DNA from: an uncultured Acidobacteriota bacterium
GTDB lineage: Bacteria > Acidobacteriota > Terriglobia > Terriglobales > Acidobacteriaceae
NCBI GenBank assembly: GCA_903851035.1
Contig: CAINND010000078.1
Location: forward strand, 20,627 to 84,626
DNA length: 64,000 nt
Direction of reading: 5' to 3'
Shown here: positions 49,294-57,209 of the stretch, one piece after another
How positions within the stretch are numbered: position 1 is the stretch's first letter
Layout: the number at the start of each line of letters is the position of its first letter
The notes under the pieces: generated by a model
Told to the model about the DNA's origin: nothing
Database searches by the model: none
What the model saw: the letters and a program-made list of their open reading frames with translations, nothing else
Position numbers and translations under genes: made by a program

Positions 49294-50316
49294 ATGAGTG
49301 TGGTGCCACCGCCTGATGGGCCGGTGCGCCGCCCCACGCGCACGCTGCTGCCGGACACGGGCGAATTTATTCCGCACATGCTGGCCGAGCTGGAAGATGA
49401 GTTGGCACGCTCGCGAATGCGCGAGGCCTTCTGGATCTCGGTCATCGTTCACATTCTGATGGTGCTGCTGATTATCTTTTCGCCGGAGTTGCTGCCCAAG
49501 TGGGCACAGCCGCACATCCTGCGCGCCGAGGACCTGGCGAAAAACAAGAACCTGACCTTCCTGGAGCTGCCGCCGGATGTGCAGAAGGTTCCCAAGGTGA
49601 AGGCCGACAAGCTGAGTGATAAGGATCGTCAGAGCCAGTCGCGGCACCCGATTGACGAAAAAACTTTGGAGGAGTTGCGCAAGGGCAACCAGCGCCCACC
49701 TTCTCCGCAGCCTTCGGAGCAGGAGGCTCCGCCGGCATCGGGCCTGCCGCAGCAGCAGGGCAACGGCATGCGACAGCAATACACCCAGCCCACGCAGCGC
49801 ATGGAGCCCGAGGAGCGTCCCGATCCCAACGCCTTCCGCATGCCGGGCTCGGCCGGAGATCAGATCGCGCAGGCAGCCCGCGGCGCAGGACGCTTCCGCA
49901 CCGGCGGTGGCGGCTCCGGCTATGGCATCGGCCCGGTGGATCGCAACGCCCGCATGGGCGGACTGGACATCCTGAGCGACACGCAGGGCGTGGACTTTGG
50001 CCCCTACCTGTCGCGCGCGCTGCAATCGATCAAGAACAACTGGTACAACCTGATTCCGGAAGAGGCCCGGCCGCCGCTGATGAAGCACGGCAAGGTGACC
50101 ATCCGCTTCCTCATCATGCCAAACGGCAAGGTGGCGGGTTTATTTATTGAGACGCCTTCGGGAGACGTTCCGCTGGATCGCGCGGCCTACGGCGGCATTA
50201 CCGGCTCAGACCCTTTCTCGCCCCTGCCGCACGAATTCCACGGCCCTTACCTGGCGCTGCGCATTCGCTTTTTCTACAACCCGGCGACGGGTGAGATGGA
50301 ATCCGATTCCAACTGA
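49294..50316 (+). CDS. TonB-like energy transducer
   Basis: Single TM near N-terminus (AFWISVIVHILMVLLIIFS), Pro-rich linker, TonB-like C-terminal domain (KVTIRFLIMPNGKVAGLFIETPSGDVPLDRAAYGGI). Confidence 0.8.
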   Translation: MSVVPPPDGPVRRPTRTLLPDTGEFIPHMLAELEDELARSRMREAFWISVIVHILMVLLIIFSPELLPKWAQPHILRAEDLAKNKNLTFLELPPDVQKVPKVKADKLSDKDRQSQSRHPIDEKTLEELRKGNQRPPSPQPSEQEAPPASGLPQQQGNGMRQQYTQPTQRMEPEERPDPNAFRMPGSAGDQIAQAARGAGRFRTGGGGSGYGIGPVDRNARMGGLDILSDTQGVDFGPYLSRALQSIKNNWYNLIPEEARPPLMKHGKVTIRFLIMPNGKVAGLFIETPSGDVPLDRAAYGGITGSDPFSPLPHEFHGPYLALRIRFFYNPATGEMESDSN

Positions 50317-50360
50317 TTTGCGCGGAATGATCGCTTCGGATTACGCCGCGGCGCGTTAGA

Positions 50361-50501
50361 ATGACCCGCATGGCGCTGCTGAACCGCCAACCCGAGGTGC
50401 CGCAGACGATCGGCGTGCTGATTGTGCTGGGGCTTGTGCTAGCGGTGGCCGTGGCGCGCAGTTTGCCCTTCTTTTCGCACCATATCTTCAGGCTGCGATG
50501 A
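50361..50501 (+). CDS. Small 46-aa single-TM protein, unannotated in ORF track
   Basis: MTRMALLNRQPEVPQTIGVLIVLGLVLAVAVARSLPFFSHHIFRLR; its TGA overlaps the miaA ATG (ATGA). Confidence 0.6.
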   Translation: MTRMALLNRQPEVPQTIGVLIVLGLVLAVAVARSLPFFSHHIFRLR

Positions 50502-51454
50502 ACCGGGCCGCGATGAACTCCACTGCTGCAAAGCTCTCCCCGATGATTGTGGTGGCCGGTCCGACGGCCAGCGGCAAAAGCCATTTGGCCATTCGGCTTG
50601 CCGAGCGCTTTGGCGGAGAGATCATCAGTTGCGATTCGGTGGCCGTCTATCGTGAGTTCGAGCTGGGCACGGCCAAGCCATCCTTGGAGGATCGCGCGCG
50701 CATTCCTCACCACCTGATTGACGTGGCCGCGCCCACGGATCACTTCACCGCCGGAGACTACTCGCGGCTGGCGCGTGAAGCCGCCCGCGAGATTACCTCG
50801 CGCGGAAGACTGCCCATCCTCTGCGGCGGCACGGGACTTTACCTGCGCGCGATGCTGGATGGCCTCTTCGAAGGGCCGGGACGCGATGAGACGCTGCGCG
50901 AACGGCTGCGGCGGGTGGTGCGTCCGAATCTGTTATGGCGGATGCTGCGGCGAGTCGATCCCGAGGCCGCACGGCGCATCCATGCCAACGACCACTCCAA
51001 GCTCATACGCGCCATCGAAGTAAGCGTGGCCGCCCGCAGACCCATTACGGAGTTGCAGCGCGAGGGCAGCGAACCGCTTGCGGGCTATCAAGTGCTAAAG
51101 CTGGGATTGAACCCCGCGCGCGAGAAACTTTACGAACGCATCAACCTCCGCTGTGAGCAGATGTTTGCCGCCGGACTGGTGGAGGAGACGCGGCAGATCG
51201 TCTCCCGGCATGGCGACAACCTGTTCGCCCTGCGCGCGCTGGGCTACCGCCAGGCAATGGAGCAACTGCGCGGCGAATGCACGCTAAACGAGGCTGTTGC
51301 GCGGGCGCAGCAGGGCCACCGCAACTACGCCAAGCGCCAGTGGACGTGGTTCCGCCGCGACGCCGATATGTGCTGGCTGGATGGCTTTGGTGAAGACGTG
51401 GCCGATGAGGCCGAGGCGCTGGTGGAGAAATTTCTCGCCGCCTCAGCTCTATAA
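50498..51454 (+). CDS. miaA: tRNA dimethylallyltransferase
   Basis: VVAGPTASGKSHLAIRLAERFGGEIISCDSVAVYREFELGTAKPS, HHLIDVAAPTDHFTAGDY. Confidence 0.96.
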   Translation: MNRAAMNSTAAKLSPMIVVAGPTASGKSHLAIRLAERFGGEIISCDSVAVYREFELGTAKPSLEDRARIPHHLIDVAAPTDHFTAGDYSRLAREAAREITSRGRLPILCGGTGLYLRAMLDGLFEGPGRDETLRERLRRVVRPNLLWRMLRRVDPEAARRIHANDHSKLIRAIEVSVAARRPITELQREGSEPLAGYQVLKLGLNPAREKLYERINLRCEQMFAAGLVEETRQIVSRHGDNLFALRALGYRQAMEQLRGECTLNEAVARAQQGHRNYAKRQWTWFRRDADMCWLDGFGEDVADEAEALVEKFLAASAL

Positions 51455-51551
51455 ATCCCGAATGGTCACCGGTGCCGGGATGGTCATGACCGCTGCCGGG
51501 CGTGGAATCCGCACCGCCAGTTTCGGCCGGGCGTGAGAGAATCTAACGATT

Positions 51552-52697
51552 ATGGCGAGCCGCAAAAAGAGTACCGCAATCAAGAGCGTTGTTAAGAAAA
51601 ACACAGCACGGACAAGTGCACCCAGGAAGCCTGTGGCCACGAAGCGCGCTGCGGCAAAGCGAACTCCCTCCCGGCGCACACCCGTGGCACATGGGCTGAC
51701 CGAGACGCAGCGCCTGCGCCGCATCGTGCAGTCCTTCAGCAAAATCAGCGTGCTGGTGGTGGCCGACATGATCGCCGACGAGTTTGTGAGCGGCGAAATT
51801 GCCCGCGTCTCACGCGAAGCTCCGGTGCTGATCCTGCGTCACCGCGAGCGCACGCTGGTACCGGGCGGCGGCGCCAACGCGGTAATGAACCTGGCCGCCC
51901 TGGGCGTGACCGCCCTGCCGGTGGGCCTGGTGGGCGACGACGAGGCCGGACGCAGCCTGTTGCAGATCTTCCGGCGGCAAAAGATTTCGGTTAGCGGCAT
52001 CAGTCGCATCAAGGGCTACACGACTACGACGAAGACGCGCGTGCTGGCCTTTTCCGCGCACTCCAGTCGGCAGCAAGTGGTGCGCATCGACCGTGAGTGC
52101 GAGGCGCTCTCTGATTCGCATCCCGCGCTGCTGGAGCTGGTGAACAGCGCCCGCGAATACGCTCCGGCGGCCGACGCCGTGTTGCTGAGCGACTACGGCT
52201 ACGGCGCGGTGACGCCGCGAATCTATAACCTGATCCGCGCGCGCGGTGTGCTGGGCGAAACGCCGGTGACCCTGGACAGCCGCTATCGCCTGCTTGAATA
52301 CGACGGCATTACGGCGGCCACGCCCAACGAGGGCGAGGTGGAGGAGTCCCTGGGCGTTAGCATTGGCGACGACCGCGCCCGCCTGCTGGAGGCCGGTGCG
52401 GAACTGCTGCGCCAGATGCGCCTGGAGGCCTTGGTGATTACCCGCGGCGGCGACGGCATGATGACCTTTGAGCGCCGTGAGACGCCGGTGGAGATTCCGA
52501 TCTTCGGTGCCAATCAAGTGGTGGATGTGACCGGCGCGGGCGACACGGTGATTGCCACCTACACGGCTGCGCTGGCCGCTGGCGCCAGCAACTACGAGGC
52601 GGCGAAGCTGGCCAACTACGCCGGGGGCCTGGTGGTGATGAAGCGCGGCACGGCCACCATCAGCCAGGGAGAGTTGCTGGCCGTACTGGCCGACTGA
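51552..52697 (+). CDS. rfaE1: D-glycero-beta-D-manno-heptose-7-phosphate kinase (PfkB family), with basic N-terminal extension
   Basis: PfkB motifs VPGGGANAVMNLAALG and VVDVTGAGDTVIATYTAALAAG; neighbouring rfaE2 and GT9. Confidence 0.92.
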   Translation: MASRKKSTAIKSVVKKNTARTSAPRKPVATKRAAAKRTPSRRTPVAHGLTETQRLRRIVQSFSKISVLVVADMIADEFVSGEIARVSREAPVLILRHRERTLVPGGGANAVMNLAALGVTALPVGLVGDDEAGRSLLQIFRRQKISVSGISRIKGYTTTTKTRVLAFSAHSSRQQVVRIDRECEALSDSHPALLELVNSAREYAPAADAVLLSDYGYGAVTPRIYNLIRARGVLGETPVTLDSRYRLLEYDGITAATPNEGEVEESLGVSIGDDRARLLEAGAELLRQMRLEALVITRGGDGMMTFERRETPVEIPIFGANQVVDVTGAGDTVIATYTAALAAGASNYEAAKLANYAGGLVVMKRGTATISQGELLAVLAD

Positions 52698-52733
52698 CGC
52701 GCGGTCATATGACACCGGTGCGACAATAAAAGA

Positions 52734-53219
52734 ATGGGTTTGATACTTCATCGTCGCGATGTGGCCCGCTGGGCCGATGAGCAACGCCGCAAGGGCGAGC
52801 ACATCACGCTGGCCAACGGCTGCTTTGACCTGCTGCATGTAGGACACGTGCGCTATCTGCAAGGGGCCAAGGCGCTGGGCGGAAAGCTGATCGTGGCCAT
52901 CAACTCCGACGCCGGCGTGCGCGGGCTGAAAGGTCCGGGACGGCCGGCGATGCCGGAGCAGGAGCGCGCCGAAATTGTGGCCTCCATTGGCTGCGTTGAT
53001 GCCGTGGTGCTGTTTGACGAGCCCGATGTGCGCGCCTTGATTCGCGAGATTCGTCCTAACGTGCAGGCCAAGGGCACGGACTACACACGCGAGACGGTGC
53101 CGGAGCGCGACGCGATGGCTGCCGTGGGAGGTCGCGTGGAAATAGTCGGCGACCCGAAGGACCACTCCACTACGGAGCTGCTACGCCAAGTGGAGTTGCT
53201 GCGCAAGCTGGAGAAGTAA
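52734..53219 (+). CDS. rfaE2: D-glycero-beta-D-manno-heptose 1-phosphate adenylyltransferase
   Basis: [35 protein letters not shown] nucleotidyltransferase motif. Confidence 0.95.
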   Translation: MGLILHRRDVARWADEQRRKGEHITLANGCFDLLHVGHVRYLQGAKALGGKLIVAINSDAGVRGLKGPGRPAMPEQERAEIVASIGCVDAVVLFDEPDVRALIREIRPNVQAKGTDYTRETVPERDAMAAVGGRVEIVGDPKDHSTTELLRQVELLRKLEK

Positions 53220-53224
53220 ACCTC

Positions 53225-54316
53225 ATGCCCAACGCACCGGAGAATCCCCGCATCCTGATCGTTCGCCTGGGAGCGATGGGCGACGTGCTGCACGCGCTGC
53301 CGATGGCGGCCATGCTGCGACTGGCCCTGCCCGGCGCGCAGATTGACTGGGTGGTGGAGCGGCGCTGGAGCGAACTGTTATGCGCTCCCGAAAGCTACCC
53401 GGTGGGCGAGTGTTCGGCGGGGCGTCCGCTGGTGAACGCGGTGCACGTGGTGGATACGCGCGGCTGGCGGAAACATCTGTTGGCGGCCGCCACACGACGG
53501 GAGTTTACGGTTTCCGTGGCAGCCATGCGTTCCGCGCATTACGACGCGGCGCTGGATGTGCAGGGCGCGGCGAAGTCCGCGACCGTGGCAAGGCTGAGCG
53601 GCGCGGCAAAAATATTTGGCTTTAGCGATCCACGGGAATGGCCGGCGCGGCTGGCCTACGACGTGACGATTGAACCAAAGGCCGCGCACGTGATTGTTCG
53701 AAATCTGGAGATGGCCACGGCCCTGCTGGCGCGGATGGGCCATGCCGTGGCAGAGCTGCCAGTAAAACCGCTGGCGGAATGGTTGCCGCGCGACCTGGCG
53801 GCGGAGCGGCGCGTGGAGGCCGCATTGCTTTCCCACGGCGTGGCCGAGGAACCGTTGGCGGTGCTGAATCCCGGTGCGGGCTGGGGCGCCAAACAGTGGC
53901 CGGAGCAGCGTTACGGAGAACTGGCGGAGCGGCTGAAGGCTCGCGGGCTGCGCGTACTGCTGAACTACGGTCCCGGAGAGGAGCCGCTGGTGCGGCGCGC
54001 GGCGCAGTACAGTCACGGAGCAGCCTTGCCGCTGTTCACTTCTCTTGGAGAGTTGGTGGCGCTATTGCGACGCGCGCATCTTTTTGTTGGAGGAGACACC
54101 GGCCCGCTGCACATGGCCGCCCTGCTGGGCGTGCCCACGGTGGCATTGTTTGGCCCCACCGACCCGGAGCGCAACGGGCCCTACTGGCCTGGCTGCCGTA
54201 CCCTGCGCGATACGGCCAGTGAAACCAATTACAGCCATCGCCGCACGGAAGACGCCGGATTGCGCAACCTGACTACGGCGCAGGTATTCGAGGCAGTGGA
54301 ATCCCTTCTGGCCTGA
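53225..54316 (+). CDS. Glycosyltransferase family 9 (heptosyltransferase)
   Basis: RILIVRLGAMGDVLHALPMAAMLR, LNPGAGWGAKQWPEQRYGELAERL, FVGGDTGPLHMAALLGVPTVALFGPTDPERNGPY. Confidence 0.94.
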   Translation: MPNAPENPRILIVRLGAMGDVLHALPMAAMLRLALPGAQIDWVVERRWSELLCAPESYPVGECSAGRPLVNAVHVVDTRGWRKHLLAAATRREFTVSVAAMRSAHYDAALDVQGAAKSATVARLSGAAKIFGFSDPREWPARLAYDVTIEPKAAHVIVRNLEMATALLARMGHAVAELPVKPLAEWLPRDLAAERRVEAALLSHGVAEEPLAVLNPGAGWGAKQWPEQRYGELAERLKARGLRVLLNYGPGEEPLVRRAAQYSHGAALPLFTSLGELVALLRRAHLFVGGDTGPLHMAALLGVPTVALFGPTDPERNGPYWPGCRTLRDTASETNYSHRRTEDAGLRNLTTAQVFEAVESLLA

Positions 54317-54340
54317 GCCGCGCCCCAGGGCTGCGGCGTT

Positions 54341-55369
54341 ATGCTGATGAGTGGCGTGGTGACATCGGGAGAAATCAACATGGAATACATTCGCCTTGGT
54401 AATACCGGAGTGAAGATTTCCCGGCTGGCATTGGGCTGCATGACCTACGGCTCGCCCACGGCCGGCAACGGCGTGCGCCCCTGGGTGCTGAACGAAGAGC
54501 AGAGTCAGCCCTTTTTGCGCGAGGCGCTGGAGCTGGGCATCAACTTTTTTGACACAGCCAACGTGTATTCATCGGGCGAGAGCGAAGTTGTTGTTGGGCG
54601 TTATTTGAAGACAAACACGCGGCGTGAGGCCATTGTGCTGGCCACCAAGGTTCACGGCGTCATGCGCGACGAACCCAACGGCCGCGGATTGAGCCGCAAG
54701 GAAATCTTCTTCGAACTCGACCAGAGCCTGCGCCGCCTGCAAACCGACTATGTGGACCTCTACTAGATTCACCGCTGGGATTACGAGACGCCGATTGAGG
54801 AAACGCTGGAGGCTCTTCACGATTGCGTGAAGGCAGGCAAGGTGCGCTATCTGGGGGCGAGCTCGATGTACGCATGGCAGTTCACCAAGGCTTTGTATCT
54901 GCAAAAGCAGCACGGCTGGACGCAGTTTGTCAGTATGCAAAACCATTACAACCTTCTGTATCGCGAGGAAGAGCGTGAGATGGTGCCGGTGTGCCGCAGC
55001 GAGGGCATCGCCATACTGCCGTGGAGTCCGCTGGCGCGCGGTAGATTGGCGCGGCCCTGGCAGGCGGAGGCCACCGCACGACTGAGCACCGACAACTTCG
55101 GCAACAAAATGTACTCGCAGACGGAAGAGGCCGACCATCGCGTGATTGACCGCCTGGGCGAGGTGGCCGCGCAAAAGGGCGTGCCCCGCGCGCAACTCGC
55201 GCTGGCCTGGCTGCTCAACCGCCCCGGCGTTACCGCGCCAATCGTGGGCGCCAGCAAGCCGAATCACCTGAAGGATGCCGTAGCCGCCCTGAGCGTGAAG
55301 CTGACCGCCGAGGAGATGGCCGCGCTGGAACAGCCTTACGCGGCGCATCCCGTGCTGGGCTTCAGCTAA
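54341..55369 (+). pseudogene. Aldo/keto reductase interrupted by an in-frame TAG at 54764-54766
   Basis: 54341..54766 ends DYVDLY-TAG; the same frame continues IHRWDYETPIEETLEALHDCVKAGKVRYLGASSMYAWQF to 55369. Confidence 0.9.
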
Positions 55370-55479
55370 TGGCCTCTCAGAAGTACATCCCGCATGCGAT
55401 GGGCGTGGACAAACTTTCGTGACCCCGGCGCCGGGCGAGCAATGCCGTAGAATAGAAGCATCTCCTCACAAGGGCGTGT

Positions 55480-56028
55480 ATGGACTGGGGTAGGGTAGCC
55501 AAGAGAATTCGTGTGCCGCTGGGCTTTCTGTTCGCGGCGTTCTTCCTCATGCGGGCGCAGCCGCAGTGGTGGTCGCTTGCGGCCGGTTCGGTGATCGCGC
55601 TGGTTGGCGTCGCCATCCGCGCCGTGGCCAGCGGACATGTGAAGAAGAACGAAGAGTTGGCCACGACTGGCCCATATGCCTATACTCGCAACCCGCTATA
55701 CCTGGGCTCCATTGTGATTGCCATGGGCTTTGCGCTGGCCGCCCTGCGCTGGGAGATCGCGCTCGGCCTGCTGATCTTGTTTGCCGCCATCTACATTCCG
55801 GTTATTCGCGGCGAGGAGCAGTTCCTGCACGCGCACTTTGCCGGCTATGCAGAATACTGCCGGCAGGTGCCGCGCCTGTTGCCTCGGCTCACTCCTGCGA
55901 CGCGCACACAGGGCGGTGGATTTTCCCCGGCGCTTTATAGCAAGCATCGCGAGTACAACGCACTGGCAGGCACCCTGGCGGTGATTGCCGCGCTGGTACT
56001 GAAGCTGGTAATGGGATGGGGGCGGTAG
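55480..56028 (+). CDS. Isoprenylcysteine carboxyl methyltransferase / phospholipid methyltransferase family protein
   Basis: TGPYAYTRNPLYLGSIVIAMGFAL...EEQFLHAHFAGYAEYCRQVPRLLP. Confidence 0.9.
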   Translation: MDWGRVAKRIRVPLGFLFAAFFLMRAQPQWWSLAAGSVIALVGVAIRAVASGHVKKNEELATTGPYAYTRNPLYLGSIVIAMGFALAALRWEIALGLLILFAAIYIPVIRGEEQFLHAHFAGYAEYCRQVPRLLPRLTPATRTQGGGFSPALYSKHREYNALAGTLAVIAALVLKLVMGWGR

Positions 56029-56029
56029 T

Positions 56030-56851
56030 TTGAAGTTTGATTCTCTCATCAATTCGCCGCGTGGTCTTTTGCGCAAGTTCGCCCTGCTGCTGGCGCTGCC
56101 CGTGGTGTTGCTGCTGACCATGAGTGCGCAGCAGGCAACGTTTTCCGCCGAGCCTCACGCTACGTTGCCCGTTCCGCCGGAAGGCTATCACTTCCCCAAC
56201 GGCACAGTGTTGCAATACGACGCCGAGTGGCGGCTGTGGAAGGCCGGCGCCGGAGCCGTGCACATTGAACAGAACGGCGACCAGATGCACATATGGGCCA
56301 CGGCTGAGGCCAGTGGCGCCGTGGCCTTGCTCTTCCATGTGCAGGACCGCTTTGACAGTTGGTTCGACGCGCGCACCGGCTGCAGCTCGCGCATACTGAA
56401 GCACACTGAGGAAGGCCTGCATAAGCGCGAGACCAACCTGGTCTTCGACGCCACGCACGGACGCAGCATCCTGGACGAGCGCAACCTGCGCAGCGGCGAG
56501 ACTAAGCATCTGGAAGGCGACTCACCGGCCTGTGTCACCGACGTGCTGAGCGGCATTTACTACCTGGCGTCACAGCGTTTGGACCCCGGCTATAGCTACC
56601 TGCTGCCGGTGAACGATGGAGCCAAGAACTTTGCCGCCTCCGCCTGGGTAGAGGGCCGCGAAGAGATTAAGACCGAGGCAGGCAGCTTCCACACGGTGCG
56701 CGTGGTCATCTATTCCGACCGCGGGCCACTGAAAGGCCGCGGCAAAGTGTGGGTCTGGTACACGGATGACGCACAGCACTTGCCAGTGCAGATGCGCTCC
56801 CGCTTGTTTTGGGGCACGCTGACCATTCGCCTTGCCCGCCTGCAAAAGTAA
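56030..56851 (+). CDS. DUF3108-like domain protein
   Basis: Secreted protein with FPNGTVLQYDAEWRLWKAGAGAV...HVQDRFDSWFD...GRGKVWVWYTDDAQHLPVQMRSRLFWGTL. Confidence 0.8.
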   Translation: MKFDSLINSPRGLLRKFALLLALPVVLLLTMSAQQATFSAEPHATLPVPPEGYHFPNGTVLQYDAEWRLWKAGAGAVHIEQNGDQMHIWATAEASGAVALLFHVQDRFDSWFDARTGCSSRILKHTEEGLHKRETNLVFDATHGRSILDERNLRSGETKHLEGDSPACVTDVLSGIYYLASQRLDPGYSYLLPVNDGAKNFAASAWVEGREEIKTEAGSFHTVRVVIYSDRGPLKGRGKVWVWYTDDAQHLPVQMRSRLFWGTLTIRLARLQK

Positions 56852-56950
56852 TCTCCCCATAAGATCGTGATTTGACGTGGGCTCCGGACGGGGCTACGCT
56901 CAACCGTTCACTTGGCCGGCATTCTCAGACCCTGCCAAGGGAGGTTCCTC

Positions 56951-57187
56951 ATGACGGATCCATCGAAAAAACTCACACGGGAGAAGCTGATCGAGGTCTT
57001 CGTCGGCGAGCAAGAGAGCGAGGCCCTGGTGGTGCGCGGACTGCTGGAGCAGGCCGGCATTGAGGTGTTGTGGACGAACTACGACGCTCCCTCCGACGTG
57101 CTGCCCGGGGTCGGCGCCATCAAGCTGCAAGTGCGCCACGACCAGGCGCAGGAGGCGAAGGCCATCCTGAAGGAATACAAGCGCTAG
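56951..57187 (+). CDS. DUF2007-like putative signal-transducing protein
   Basis: EKLIEVFVGEQESEALVVRGLLEQAGIEVLW...LPGVGAIKLQVRHDQAQEAKAILKEYKR. Confidence 0.8.
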   Translation: MTDPSKKLTREKLIEVFVGEQESEALVVRGLLEQAGIEVLWTNYDAPSDVLPGVGAIKLQVRHDQAQEAKAILKEYKR

Positions 57188-57209
57188 GGTTCGACCTTGC
57201 GCTCGCCGG

